37,970 nt of DNA from Phaeoceros laevis (lineage: Eukaryota; Anthocerotophyta; Anthocerotopsida; Notothyladales): positions 755,102-793,071 of the forward strand of contig JBNGIQ010009497.1 in assembly GCA_049999765.1 (NCBI GenBank). Direction: 5' to 3'. The stretch's first letter is position 1. Each line of letters starts with the position of its first letter. The notes under the pieces are model-generated. The model saw only the letters and a list, made by a program, of their open reading frames with translations. It was not told where the DNA came from and ran no database searches. A program made the position numbers and the translations under genes. Positions 8,668-19,393 of this stretch are shown here, in pieces.

Positions 8668-11600
8668 TCAGAAGCCAACTTTTCCTCCTTTCCAGATGAT
8701 TACCAATCCTTCGCAGTCTGACGATGCGAGTAAGTTGCCACCATGGTTCCAAGCAACGCCAACAACTGGAACACTGTGCCCCTGCATATCGCAACAAAGC
8801 CATCGACACTTTAATGTGGACTTGAGGAAGGAGTCGGAAATCTGATGAAAATTAGAAAAAGAACTAACCTGCAGTTTATTAACACAAGGATGCTTGGCTC
8901 GAGTTAGATCGTAAAAACAAACTGTTCCATCTTCATTCCCAGAAACTGCAGAGACAAAAGCAAGCAGAGAAGTTCCTAAGAACAGACTTCGCAGGGGCTA
9001 GCGCTCCCTAACAATGCCAATCAAAATGCTATTGCAAGAGCATAAAGCACACACCTGCAAATTCCCCTTTTTCCAAAGAAAGGAGAGGGCAGAAAGATGC
9101 CCTTATACTTCTTGCACGAATGCCCAACTGTAAGGAGCATTTCAGATTAAGAGTCCCCTTCATGTTCAATGCAACGCTGGATTACAATACAGGAGTGAGG
9201 ATGGCTTGACTGCAATAAAAAGTAACATTGCCTCACAAACTTCCAGCACCCACCTAAAGAAGCGCAAGCTGCCATCTCGATTTGAAGTCAGAAGTACAGG
9301 TCCACCAGCTAGAAGGGAGAAAGTTTTGAACTGAACAGATGTCGTTGCTGACTTGTGGCGCACCCCAATTCCAGTTCTATGAGTGTGTGTCAGCACTGAT
9401 GTACGTTTCTCTACTGTCACGCTATGAATCGTGCCCTGCCAGGAAATGATCACAGTATGAGCTTACACTGAAACGTTGCATGGGATAAGTGAGTCCCCAC
9501 AAGAGATCCGCGAGTCCCTACGTACATGAGAGTCACCAGCGAAGATGATGCCTCCCGTGTAATCCGTGTCCAAAGCTGTTATATTATTGTCAAGAAAAAT
9601 CTTGTGCAAGATCCGGCCAGTACTGAAATTGAACACCTGGATAGTATTTTGACATCCATTCCAGAATTAGATAGCAATAAGCTCATGATGAAGCATGTTC
9701 AAAAAAGTGAATGAAAGATATCTCATGGCTACTATTTAGAGTCGAAATGACGATGCCAGTTTGGTGGGGCGTACAGAGATGTTCTTGCTCGAATTTCCTA
9801 CTAGGAGAAGATTGTTATTCACCTGCACACAAACACCCATCTTTACCAGCTGCTAGCCAGACCGAACTTGAGCGAAGGCGAGTATACAGATATCGGAACA
9901 GCCAAACATGCAAGATTGCAATACAACACAAACAGCAAACTCGAATGCCTTTTTTGGCGTTCTTAAGTGAAGAAAATACAGGGTGAAACCGGATACAAAG
10001 CTGGGCTGTTTTTTCATATATTATCCGCACACATTGTCCTCCCTTCACTTCCCAGATCCTCAGGCTCTTGTCAACTGATGAGGAACAGATGTATTGATCA
10101 TTGGAGGACCAGTCCAGATCTGTAAATTGCAAGCTGTAAGCATATACTAGAAGAGTGCCGTAAGCAAAAAGCATCGCCACATAATAATGTTGAAGATACA
10201 GGCGCAAGAGGCACACTGAGTAAACAGACAGATAATCATAAAATAGAGCATGACAGGGATGCAAGCAGCTCTGCAAGAAAAATATATTGGCAGAAGAAAA
10301 AGTCACTGATTGCCAGCTTTGTCTGTGTTTGGATCTTCCACAATATCAACAGTAACAGGACCTACCTATCATAGTGGCATTCTGAGATAATGGCGGCGAA
10401 CATGTAGCCACCTCAATTTCAGATATTTCTCCTGGGTAAGGTATGTTGTCTTTGGCATGCAACCTATGACATCGATGCATAATGCAAAGGAGCTCTTTGC
10501 AAAGACCTGGCTACCACACAGTAAGGTAGAAGGAATAAGAATCCTGAAGAATATATGTACCTGTGATTTCTTTGGTGTGGCCATGGAGCTTGTGCAGTAC
10601 TTGAGGAGGATTAATTACACTACAGACAGCCAAAGTACCGTCTGCTGCACCGTACGCCAAAAGTGTGGAGCTTACAGGTGCAAATCGCACAATATTGACT
10701 GCATAGAAACGAAGAAAATTGTCAGTGCGATGTCCAACTCTTGAGAGTCTCTGGCTTAAGTGGTCGGTGCTGAAACAGTCCATTTCCAGAGAACAAACTT
10801 ATGTTGCCCTGGACAGCATGTTTGTCAACTCTATGGTCGAAAAGTTGTCCTTTTATGATGGGGTGGGAGAGTTGCAGACTTCGCAGTACCTGAAGCTTTG
10901 CACTCATCAAAGATATGATGCATCCCTGCAAACGAATAGCCAGGTTCGCCAGCTGCACGTGAAGATGGAGAGAAAGCAGTTACATTTGACTCAAAGCTGG
11001 CACGCGAAACAAAGCTTGACTCTCTGCTTAGCCCATCCTGAAACAACAAACACAGGTTTAGTCAATGAGGTCATATGTGCCGGACAAACAATGTCTCAGA
11101 TAAGCTACTGAGGTCTGAGGGCAGCTACCCTCGTCGACCTGGCGATACTGCTGGTGCTACTGGGAGACCAAGAGAAAAGCATTGATTGCTGCCCATATCT
11201 GATAATGGCAATGAACAAAGCAACGAACGGATTAAAAGCCCGTGAATCTGTTGAGCAATGATACAAAGTGGCAAGTTGCTTAGCGCATAGATCATACGAT
11301 AGGAGCATTGTACCCTGGTAACATGTCAGAAACGCTTGCCCTGCTCGACATCTCACATCGCTTCAGATAAAGCAAGAATTCCCGATATGCAACGTAACCT
11401 TTCCCATTGCACTGCCATGCCTGCAAAAATCCGTCTTCACGTCAGCTCGACAAAGTACTTCGACCGTCGTCGTAAATCCTCAAAAATGAGCAATGCTGTG
11501 CTATACCCTACTGAACTCAGTTCTCCAGAGTGCAGGATTATGACATGTCGCTGTAACCGCTGGCCTGAACGTTTCTTCCGCTCCATAATCAATCTCCGGA

Positions 11601-11706
11601 TTGCGGAGTACATAGGCTCTTGATCAAGTGGAACTGCGCCTGCAGGCTCCACTGTAAGCACCGGCTTAACCTTCCTGACTACGGGCTGCTCCACCTGTTC
11701 CTCCAT
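8668..11706 (-). CDS. WDR13: WDR13-like WD40-repeat protein
   Basis: A beta-propeller protein whose role in plants is unclear to me. The 12 exons on the minus strand are 11706-11441, 11420-11399, 11198-11169, 11037-10890, 10698-10561, 10119-9980, 9822-9775, 9636-9526, 9435-9254, 9176-9055, 8945-8869 and 8781-8668, all in phase, giving 465 aa (human WDR13 is about 485). Family marks are the N-terminal AIRRLIMERKKRSGQ block, YSFAGMHHIFDE, SVDKSLRIWE, VNNNLLLVGNSSKNI, GGIIFAGDSHGTIHS, SGNEDGTVCFYDL and the last blade GHSVPVVGVAWN to LVIIWK. Three exons are microexons (22, 30 and 48 nt). The 22- and 30-nt exons rest only on phase and splice sites; the rest is supported by conservation. The gene is divergent from CEP104 and convergent with the NLR. 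Confidence 0.88.
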
Positions 11707-12536
11707 TTTGGCACCAATTGATACCCAGGTCTATGGAATCTTATAGGCTTTAACACCCAAGGACATCCAACAGCCGTCGTCGAAAAGCTTTAGTAACAGC
11801 ATTGACAACCAGCATGTACACAGGATCCCCCTGTGTACTCCAAAATTGCTTCCTACAGTTCCCGATGCACAGACGAAGATCTCTAAATCCTTCCATCTAA
11901 CATCCCTCGCTAAGCACCTCCGAAGTCATTCCGGAGAGTTCTTCTGCCTCCGATGCAGCAGATCTGGAAATGCAGCTCTGCAAGAGCCATTTTTCAGCTG
12001 GAACAGCAGCAAGTAGTCAGTCTCGTTTGGCAGGTGCCAAGTTTAACCGGACCAGGGGTTTGGTTAGAGACCGACAGTTCCGCCGTGCCAGCGTGCAGAG
12101 GCATCTCGCTCCTTTCTTCCCCCTGCCCACCGCTGGCCGTTCCTAGGCTCTTAGAGTCCCCTGGCATCGCCTACGGGGAGGGGGTGTACCGTTCCGCCCT
12201 AAGCTCCGCCTTTCTCGCTCTGCCCACGGTCGCTCCGCTTGTCTGTCCGGCTGCCAATGCCGACGGCACCTCTCTGTCCTTTGCTTCCGCAGTAATCATC
12301 TTCATCCGTGGGGAGCTGGCACCAAATGCGCTGTACTTCCTTTTTGTGATCAAGATTTTCTCAAATCGTATTTGGGCGCAGCCCGGCTGTGGTAGCAACC
12401 TGTTATTGAAGAGCTCAATTGTGAGCAACGAAGACTGCGGGGACGAGATGAATTTCGTGTGCAAACAGGACAGATCTCCGCACGTGTCTGAATTTTGGTT
12501 TCGGGAGTGAAATTTGGTAGCAACTCCGGGTGCAGG
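11707..12536. promoter_or_regulatory. Shared upstream region of the divergent WDR13-like and CEP104 genes
   Basis: The 830 bp between the two start codons must hold both promoters and 5' leaders. A G-box-like CACGTGTC lies at 12481-12488, close to the CEP104 start. I see no obvious TATA box. A 185-codon plus-strand frame at 11953-12510 shows no family resemblance and is probably accidental. Confidence 0.55.
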
Positions 12537-15500
12537 ATGGAGAGATCCTTGTTTGCCAATGGCTGCATCGTAGATGCCAGGCCTACGGATCTCCGCGCTT
12601 CTATGGTGACCAATGCGGTGGTCTCTGAAAGAGCAGTTTCGGAGTCTTGTGCCAAGAATGTCCCCTTTTCTGTGGTTTCGTGTTCGGGTCAGGTAAACCT
12701 AGCTGAAGCAGTTGTCAGCTGTTTGCGAATGGACAGTTGATGTCTTAGCGCTCAATTCTGAGGTGGTCCGACTTGTGGCTCAGGATGAGGATTTCCCGGC
12801 TAGTGAACTGAACAAAGGAGTGGTTGGGAGAGGCTGGCAAAGCTCCAGGTGCTCTAGTGTTCTGTGTTGTCGAGCTGAGCAATGTGGGTTTGCCTCTCTC
12901 GTAGAATTGCGCTGTCTGAACGGGACAAAAGATGTGGGATCTACTACCATCGAGCTCTGAGACGGTGCCTGTATATTTGCGCAGGTCTTGTTATTATCCG
13001 CAGGAGTTGGTTGTTGGCTTACAATTTCCTGCTCGGGTCATCAATATGCAGCTTTTGTGTCATGAATACAAGGCGAGTATCTATCCTATGTTTTCCAATA
13101 CATTTCACAATTTGATTGTCTGGACACGCGGAAAGAAAGATCCTTAATTTCAACGAAACCGAACTCCAGCCAATTTGACCAGCATAAACATGCTAAAGCA
13201 TTGAACCAAAAATTTCAGATTCCATCAAAAGTGGAGATTTATGTGGGCTTAACACCAGAATCTGATCAGAAGCGCCTAGGGTAAAACCCCTTAAATTATG
13301 TGGCAAATAATCCATACAGGAGTGAAACTATCTGTCTCCAAATACTCACGCTTCAAGAGGCTTGCAAACCAAGGTGCTGACTTGCGTCGTAATAGGTACT
13401 TTTCCCTCGACCCGAATGATCGGAGTGGACATCAAGCAAGGGAGCTAAAAAGCATTCATGTCAATTCTCCTGCATCGACTGTGCGACTTGTGTTACACTC
13501 CTGCTACACAAACAAGCTGAATGTATACAATCAGGTAGCTTTCTCTGGCTTCTATTCAGACCCTCAGAGACACTGTAGCACTGCAATTCTAATTCAGTCT
13601 ACCATCTGAAATGACGAAAGAAGTTCGCGGTTCTCAGGTTGGTTTGGTTGCACTGATCATAACTGGAGATCCTATCACGGAACAGCAGCTTGTACAGTTC
13701 CAGCTTGAATTCTCCCCCATGGTACAAACTCCAAGGTAGAATAAGCTTGTTCAGTGTAGTCCAACTGCTCTGCCAAACGCAGAGTCTGGGCTGAACTCCC
13801 TTAAAAGAATGCAGCAATAGTTACAAGAACATGGCTTTAGTGCTGTTCAATCTCTGATTCAAACTAAGTATATTGAGGTCATGCCTGCAGCACATATGAG
13901 GCTGCTTCTCAAGAGTCCGATATCTCATCCATTTCCATGTCACGGTCGCAAGACAGCTCTGGAATTGTGCCTTACAGGTAGGTGAATGGATTTACGACTT
14001 TTAGTGAATGCAGTGAGTGGTGGTCTTTTGGCATGATTCTGTGGAGCTATGTTTACTCTAATGCAGTGATGTCCGTTCAGGAGCCAGCTGACTAGGGTGA
14101 GTGACGGCAATTTGAGCTCAGTTGACTCCCATACTGCATCTCGAATCCGCAAAGTATGCACTATCTTATCAAGCAGTTGGTGACCCTCCATGGACCTGCA
14201 AGAATGAAATTCGTCTGTTGTTTCTGTGGACAAAGTCTGTTCTCGTCAGCAAATTCATGTACTCTCGGTATCATTTCCCTTCAATGGCAGCTTCTTCAAG
14301 ACAAGTCAGCTGCTGTTGTACAGGAGGATTATGACGAAGCGAAACGGCTGAAGGTTTGTGCTTCTAATCCCCTATTGGTGGGGCCACCATCAGCAAATGT
14401 TTTCAGTCATCTTTTCCAACATTGTTCTGACCGTGTAATGGGGGATCACTCTGGAATGGACCTTGTCTCTTGTCTGCACTTATAATTTGCTAAGAGATCA
14501 TAATGAGTGGCTGGACAAGGTAGTGTCTTTGGTCTGTTTTGTCCTGTCAAACTATTTTCTGAAGAGAACCTCGGAACTTGGATCAGTGTTCCACCAAAGT
14601 ACGCAGTCAATGTTGGAGGTTGTTTCATGAGGTTGGGGAGGCTGATCGTCCAAAAATTGTGCATGGGAAACAGGTCCTGATTGAAAAGCTGAATGTTTTG
14701 GGTGAGAGAATCAAAGAACTTGAGATTCAGAAGCAGTCAGCTGTTGAGGAGGAAGACTACGATACCGCAAAAATGCTAAAAGTATGATTTACTTGATTGA
14801 ATGGGATGACGGATTTACATTTTCCATTCCAAGTAATGCACAGTTTGCACCATAGGTATTGCAGGCTTTTTTAAGTTGATGTGCGTAGCAATTTGTTGAA
14901 TGCACTTGCATGTACTGCCTGTTCCAGTTGGAGGTCGAAAAGCTGCGACAAGCAGGTGGTGGCAACCAAAATGGAACTCGTAACTACAGAGGCATGCCTG
15001 AAAGGTACGCAACATCTATTGCAATCAGCTTACAGTGCACACTTCTGGATCGTGGGAGCAGCTGGCATGGGTAGAAACTTTTGGGGAACATGTCCATGTA
15101 CTTATCAACCTTTTTTGTCACGTTGTTTAGTGGGCCAGTGGAAACAGCTGTCACAGAAAATCTCACAGCAGGACTGCGAACGTCCGAGGTACATTTCGAT
15201 TCAACCTTCGCAATATAAAGGGTCAGCATAGTAAATTGTACTCTTCCACGTCAAATAATGCAGTTGAATTCAGGGCAATCCCAAACTCATGGAGTTGCCT
15301 GGAGCTGGAAGTGATACTCTGAAGCACAGTCCCGATGGGCGGAAGTCATTTGATCAGATTGATGTTCGTCATAGCATTGGAACTGGTCACATGCCTGTTA
15401 TGAAGCAAGATGGTGGCCCACTCTTGAAACAAGACATTGCTGCACCTCTAAAGCAAGACAGTTTCACGCAGCCCAAAGCAACCAAGCAATGTGAGTCCTC

Positions 15501-18500
15501 ATGTAGTAAACCCATGGTCGACATTCTGCTGCCTGTTTGATACATATAGCATGTCACGATAATCAAGATGTCTTTTAGGTCATTACCGTTGATCCGTTAC
15601 ACATGTAAATGTTGCACAATCTGCTTGGCTTGAAGCATGAACCTGCGAAACATATTTAATGAATCCTTAAAAAAGTCGTAGATGGAGTGTGCTTGCTGAC
15701 AAAGCTTTGCAAAAAGATCCTTACTGGTTACAGTCGATGCACTTGGTGGTTTTGCAGCTGCAAATGTTTCAATGCCCGCAATTGAGAGGCCACCGGTGGA
15801 ACCGCATCAAGCTGATGATTTAATACCAGAACCCCTTCCAGAAGCCGTCTTGAAGGAGCTTGGTCCCGTGGTGTCTGTGATAGGGAAGTATCGCCTTGAA
15901 TGTCTTTACAGCAAACAGTGGCAGCTGCGGGACAAGACGCTGCAACAGCTGGAGAAGGATATGCTACAAAATCAGCTCAATGGCGATACATTTGCTGCTT
16001 TCAGGTGTTTGAAGCTTTCTCCAACTGCTGAAAGCAACACACTGCTTAAAAGGACAGGTAGCAGCTGTTGTATGAAGAGTTTCACTGAGAGAGTGGGAGT
16101 CGTTTGTAAGAGGGGTGGCCTGAGTGTGGGGGACAGCTATGATCATTTCTGCCATTCTGGGTATATTATTGCCTTGTTTTGAGGTTTCTTCTCGTGAATT
16201 GGAACAGGGCGATTAACAAAGTCATATTGAGAGCTCTTGGAGATAAGGTGTCAAATGTCTTTCACACATCCCTCCAGGTCTGATGGCCCTCTCTTGTCTT
16301 CAATCTAATAGAATTGAACTGTTGTCGTTAAGAGTTTTGATAAAGCATGAGAGAAAATTCTGAATATTCTTGCTCTGAATTAGGAGCTCTTCAATGGCAG
16401 CTCCTACGCTCACACGTGACAAAATATGCAGCAGAAGTTCCAACCAGGGACCTTCAAACATGTGTAACTGATGTTGCTGTGATTCTGATTGAAAAAATGG
16501 GTGACTCCAATGTACGTATTAAAGAGGATGCCACCAAGACTGTAATGTTTGTAACATTGAAGAAGGAAATTGGTCTTCCTGTCATGTCACCCCTGCTTCT
16601 AAAGCCGGCAAAATCTTTGGTAAAGCCAGCAAAATCTCTCTCTGAGGTCACTCCTCTGTTCAATTGAGATTTCTTTGGGTACTGTAAAGCTTGAGACCCG
16701 CCATAGGTTATATGACTGCTCAATTCTGACTGTGGCAGGCCATCTGGAAACCAATACTAGGGAGACTTCAACTGCTTTTAGTTGCAGTACCAATGTTTGG
16801 CCTGCAGCCTCAAAGTCGAGGGGGTTTTAATGCAGATGCCTTGATGGCTTTTGTTGTACAAGGTTTCAGCAGTCCCAACGGGGATGTCAGAAACGCAGCA
16901 GTGAAGGTCACCACTGAAGTCTACAAACTAATGGGCCTTCAGGTTGAGAAATTTCTGAAAGGAATAAAGTCTGCCATTCGTGAGGTGCCATCTCCATCTC
17001 GTTATCATACTACTTGCAAAAAAATGCGCTGTCAAGTTACTGTGGTAATTTTGACTCGTGGCAGATGTCACAAGGGCTTGTCAGCGAACCTGCTTGCAGA
17101 ACTGTGCGTGCTGTATTTCCTCAACAGATCTTTGACCATTATGGTGTTGCAGGTTTTGACAGCAAATTTTGAGAAGGTGGGCAGCCATATAGGCTCGAAG
17201 GGTGATGAATCAGCAGGGCAACCGCCTGAAACATCCCCTATGAGACGGCGTAGCTTGTTGATGAAAGGAGATCAAAAAGCTCTTGATATGAAATGCGGAA
17301 AGCAAGGAGGTGGGTTGATGGTAGAGGGACAAGGAAAGGTGCGAAATAGTAACGAAGACCTGCACCCGACAACGAGTTCTGGCAAGATAGCAGATGAACA
17401 GAATAGATCCACGACTAAGCTACATGGGCAGCTGAGTAGCTCTGGAGAGGTTTGTACCATGTTTAAACATGCCCCAACCTCTGAAGCAATTCAAAGCTGT
17501 TCTATTCTCCGCCTACATATCTCTGCCAGCTTTGACAATGGCAAAAGATAAGCTGTAAACATGGTCAACATGTTGAATGTCCAGGATTCTTATGGCCAAG
17601 TCACGCAGCCTGCTCGACAAGGAAGTCCAACAAAAGTAAGAGCGACCAAACCACGACCTTTGCAACAGAGTGGGGGAGACACTCCACAGATTGGCTTCCA
17701 ACAGGCTCAGGTATTGTACCTTGCAATGCAACGGCACAAGCACAGTAGGGTGTACAGAGCGTGTTAGTGAGTTGTCATGTTCTACAGGCCTTCCAGTTTG
17801 AATAATAGAGGTGCATCACGTCTAGGAGAATATGGAGTGACAGTGCTGATACCCCTCTCCCAGCCACTTTGCTGCTGACACTTTATTTCCATTATCAGTG
17901 GCGTCATTAAGTGCTGCAGTTGCTGGGAACCGGACCCTGCTTAACCATGCCAGGGTAACGCTCTATCCCAGGTAATAGTGGTACCAGAGTAAGAACCATA
18001 GGGCTTGGGGGACCTTCCTTCCTCGGTTGACAGAATAGATGGATTATGTGGTTTCGCAGTTCCTGGTAGGATCTTACCTTGTTGGGCAAAAGTGCCTCTC
18101 TCCTAAAATGGGAGGATTCGCACTTCACTTAGACTTTGGCCTTGCCAAATAACCATTTCGTGCCCCAGGAAGATGAAAACCGAAGTAGACTCTGACTACT
18201 GCTTCTGTCTTCCAAGATCTAGCTCTAACCTAATTTGGTTGCTTGACAGGGAGAGGAAGTTGCGAAAGAGGAGGGTGCAGACTCCTGCTTATTTTGCGGG
18301 ATGCAAGACCGTAGGTTCGCAGATGGAGACATGCTGGATTTGCATTTTTGTCAGAAATGCCCCATGCTTACGGGGTGTGTGAATTGCCGGCAAATTGTGG
18401 AGATCGCGACTCTGAAAGAGCACTTCCTCTACGAGTGTACAGCTGGAAAGAGGTAAGCCGTGCTGCTCTATCCTGCACCTTGCTGCCTATTACCCGTCCG

Positions 18501-18783
18501 GAGCGCCATTGGTTGAATGTGCCTCTCTCGCAGTACTCATGTGTTATTCCTTCGTCTTCGCAGGTACCTCGAGTGCCAAAGGTGCTTACAAGCTATCCCA
18601 GAAGCACGTGTTGCTCTCCACATGAAAAGCAAAGAGTGCCACCGCTCTAAACACCAGAAAACAACTCGCTGTCCCTTGTGCCATCATACCGTCCAGCCTG
18701 GTGACCTGGGGTGGAGGGAGCATCTACTCAATCCTCCAAGATGTGCAAAAAACCCCAGAACTGCACCCCAAGTGCCAAGCTGA
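12537..18783 (+). CDS. CEP104: CEP104 orthologue (ciliary-tip TOG and zinc-finger protein)
   Basis: In animals and algae CEP104 sits at the tips of cilia and binds tubulin; in a plant this implies flagellated sperm. The 21 exons are 12537-12692, 12784-12848, 12985-13072, 13219-13280, 13396-13534, 13638-13735, 13891-13977, 14117-14153, 14291-14353, 14674-14781, 14928-15004, 15131-15188, 15274-15490, 15758-16004, 16208-16277, 16401-16619, 16739-16984, 17153-17449, 17585-17710, 18250-18452 and 18564-18783. All are in phase, giving 960 aa (human about 925). Domains: N-terminal jelly roll about 36-190 (GWQSSR, YPQELVVGLQ, ARELKS, NKLNVYNQ); helical segment 233-320 with twin EDYDxAKxLK motifs; TOG array about 425-690 (PEPLPEAVLKELGP, SPLLLKPAKS, PILGRLQLLL); C-terminal Cys/His zinc fingers 820-960 (CLFCG, CQRC, CPLCHH). 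The ATG could instead be 12603. Exon 19 and the gap to exon 20 are least certain. Confidence 0.9.
13073..13218 (+). other. Probable GC-AG intron in CEP104
   Basis: The donor aag|gcgagt with acceptor tttcag|att joins HEYK to IPSKVEIYV without a gap relative to the family. An in-frame GT-AG alternative exists (donor at 13077, acceptor after 13198) and would insert eight residues, but its acceptor has no pyrimidine tract. Confidence 0.5.
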
Positions 18784-19393
18784 CCACCCTCTGGGCATCT
18801 CCAAGTCCTTGTGATGGCCACTTTCTGCCCCTCATGAGTAGACTAGTTGTGCTTGTCAGTGGTCATTTCTCAAGAGGGTGGAGGCATTCGCCAAAATGTT
18901 GAAGGCAATTGATTAGATGTGTTTCAGGCTTGTACGGCACCCAAGCTCACGCAGGCCACGGCGCAGGAGCACGAAGATTTTGAGAATATGCCAGAGCCAA
19001 GGGCATGTTCAATGTATGTAGAGTAGGCATGTAGATAATTGTAGAATAGGTGCAATTCTCCAGCCCCATAACCAGAAACAGCGAACAGACATTAATGTGT
19101 GTTTGTGACCACCGAGCTTGCCAGCCTACCGAATTTCAGCTGCACAAAAAGATTCGCTTTCGTTCTGAGGTGGAAAATAGCTGGCTGCTCACGAGGAAAG
19201 AGAGATTTGGGTATAGCAAGAAAAACCAATAGAAAGTGGCTGCAAAGCGTCGCCAATAAGCGACTGTGCTGGATTGCGCCAATGGTGGACAGGCCACCCG
19301 GATGGACAGGCACGGCAGCACCAGCAGCAAACAAGCGGCAGAGCGAGCTCCTCGTCTCGCTTTGACCCTCCGCCGCGAGCTCTCTGGCAAGCC
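18784..19393. other. CEP104 3' flank and ABC1K8 5' flank
   Basis: About 610 bp with no convincing gene. The plus-strand frame of the next gene stays open 120 nt upstream of its ATG but has only a non-ATG opening. Minus-strand frames here are overlaps with the GC-rich 5' end of ABC1K8. Confidence 0.5.

Noticed and set aside
11953-12510. 185-codon plus-strand frame between WDR13 and CEP104
   Set aside because: No domain, biased to Ser/Pro/Ala/Leu, and sits in the divergent promoter region. CEP104 exon 1 follows in another frame with family support.
14279-16405. Identical 14-nt sequence cttcaatggcagct at two CEP104 acceptor sites (before 14291 and 16401)
   Set aside because: Both act as 3' splice sites, but the match covers only the acceptor and the first exon bases. 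A chance similarity is the simplest explanation.
19274-19393. 40-codon upstream extension of ABC1K8
   Set aside because: The frame is open but opens only with TTG. The ATG at 19394 starts a plausible plastid transit peptide.
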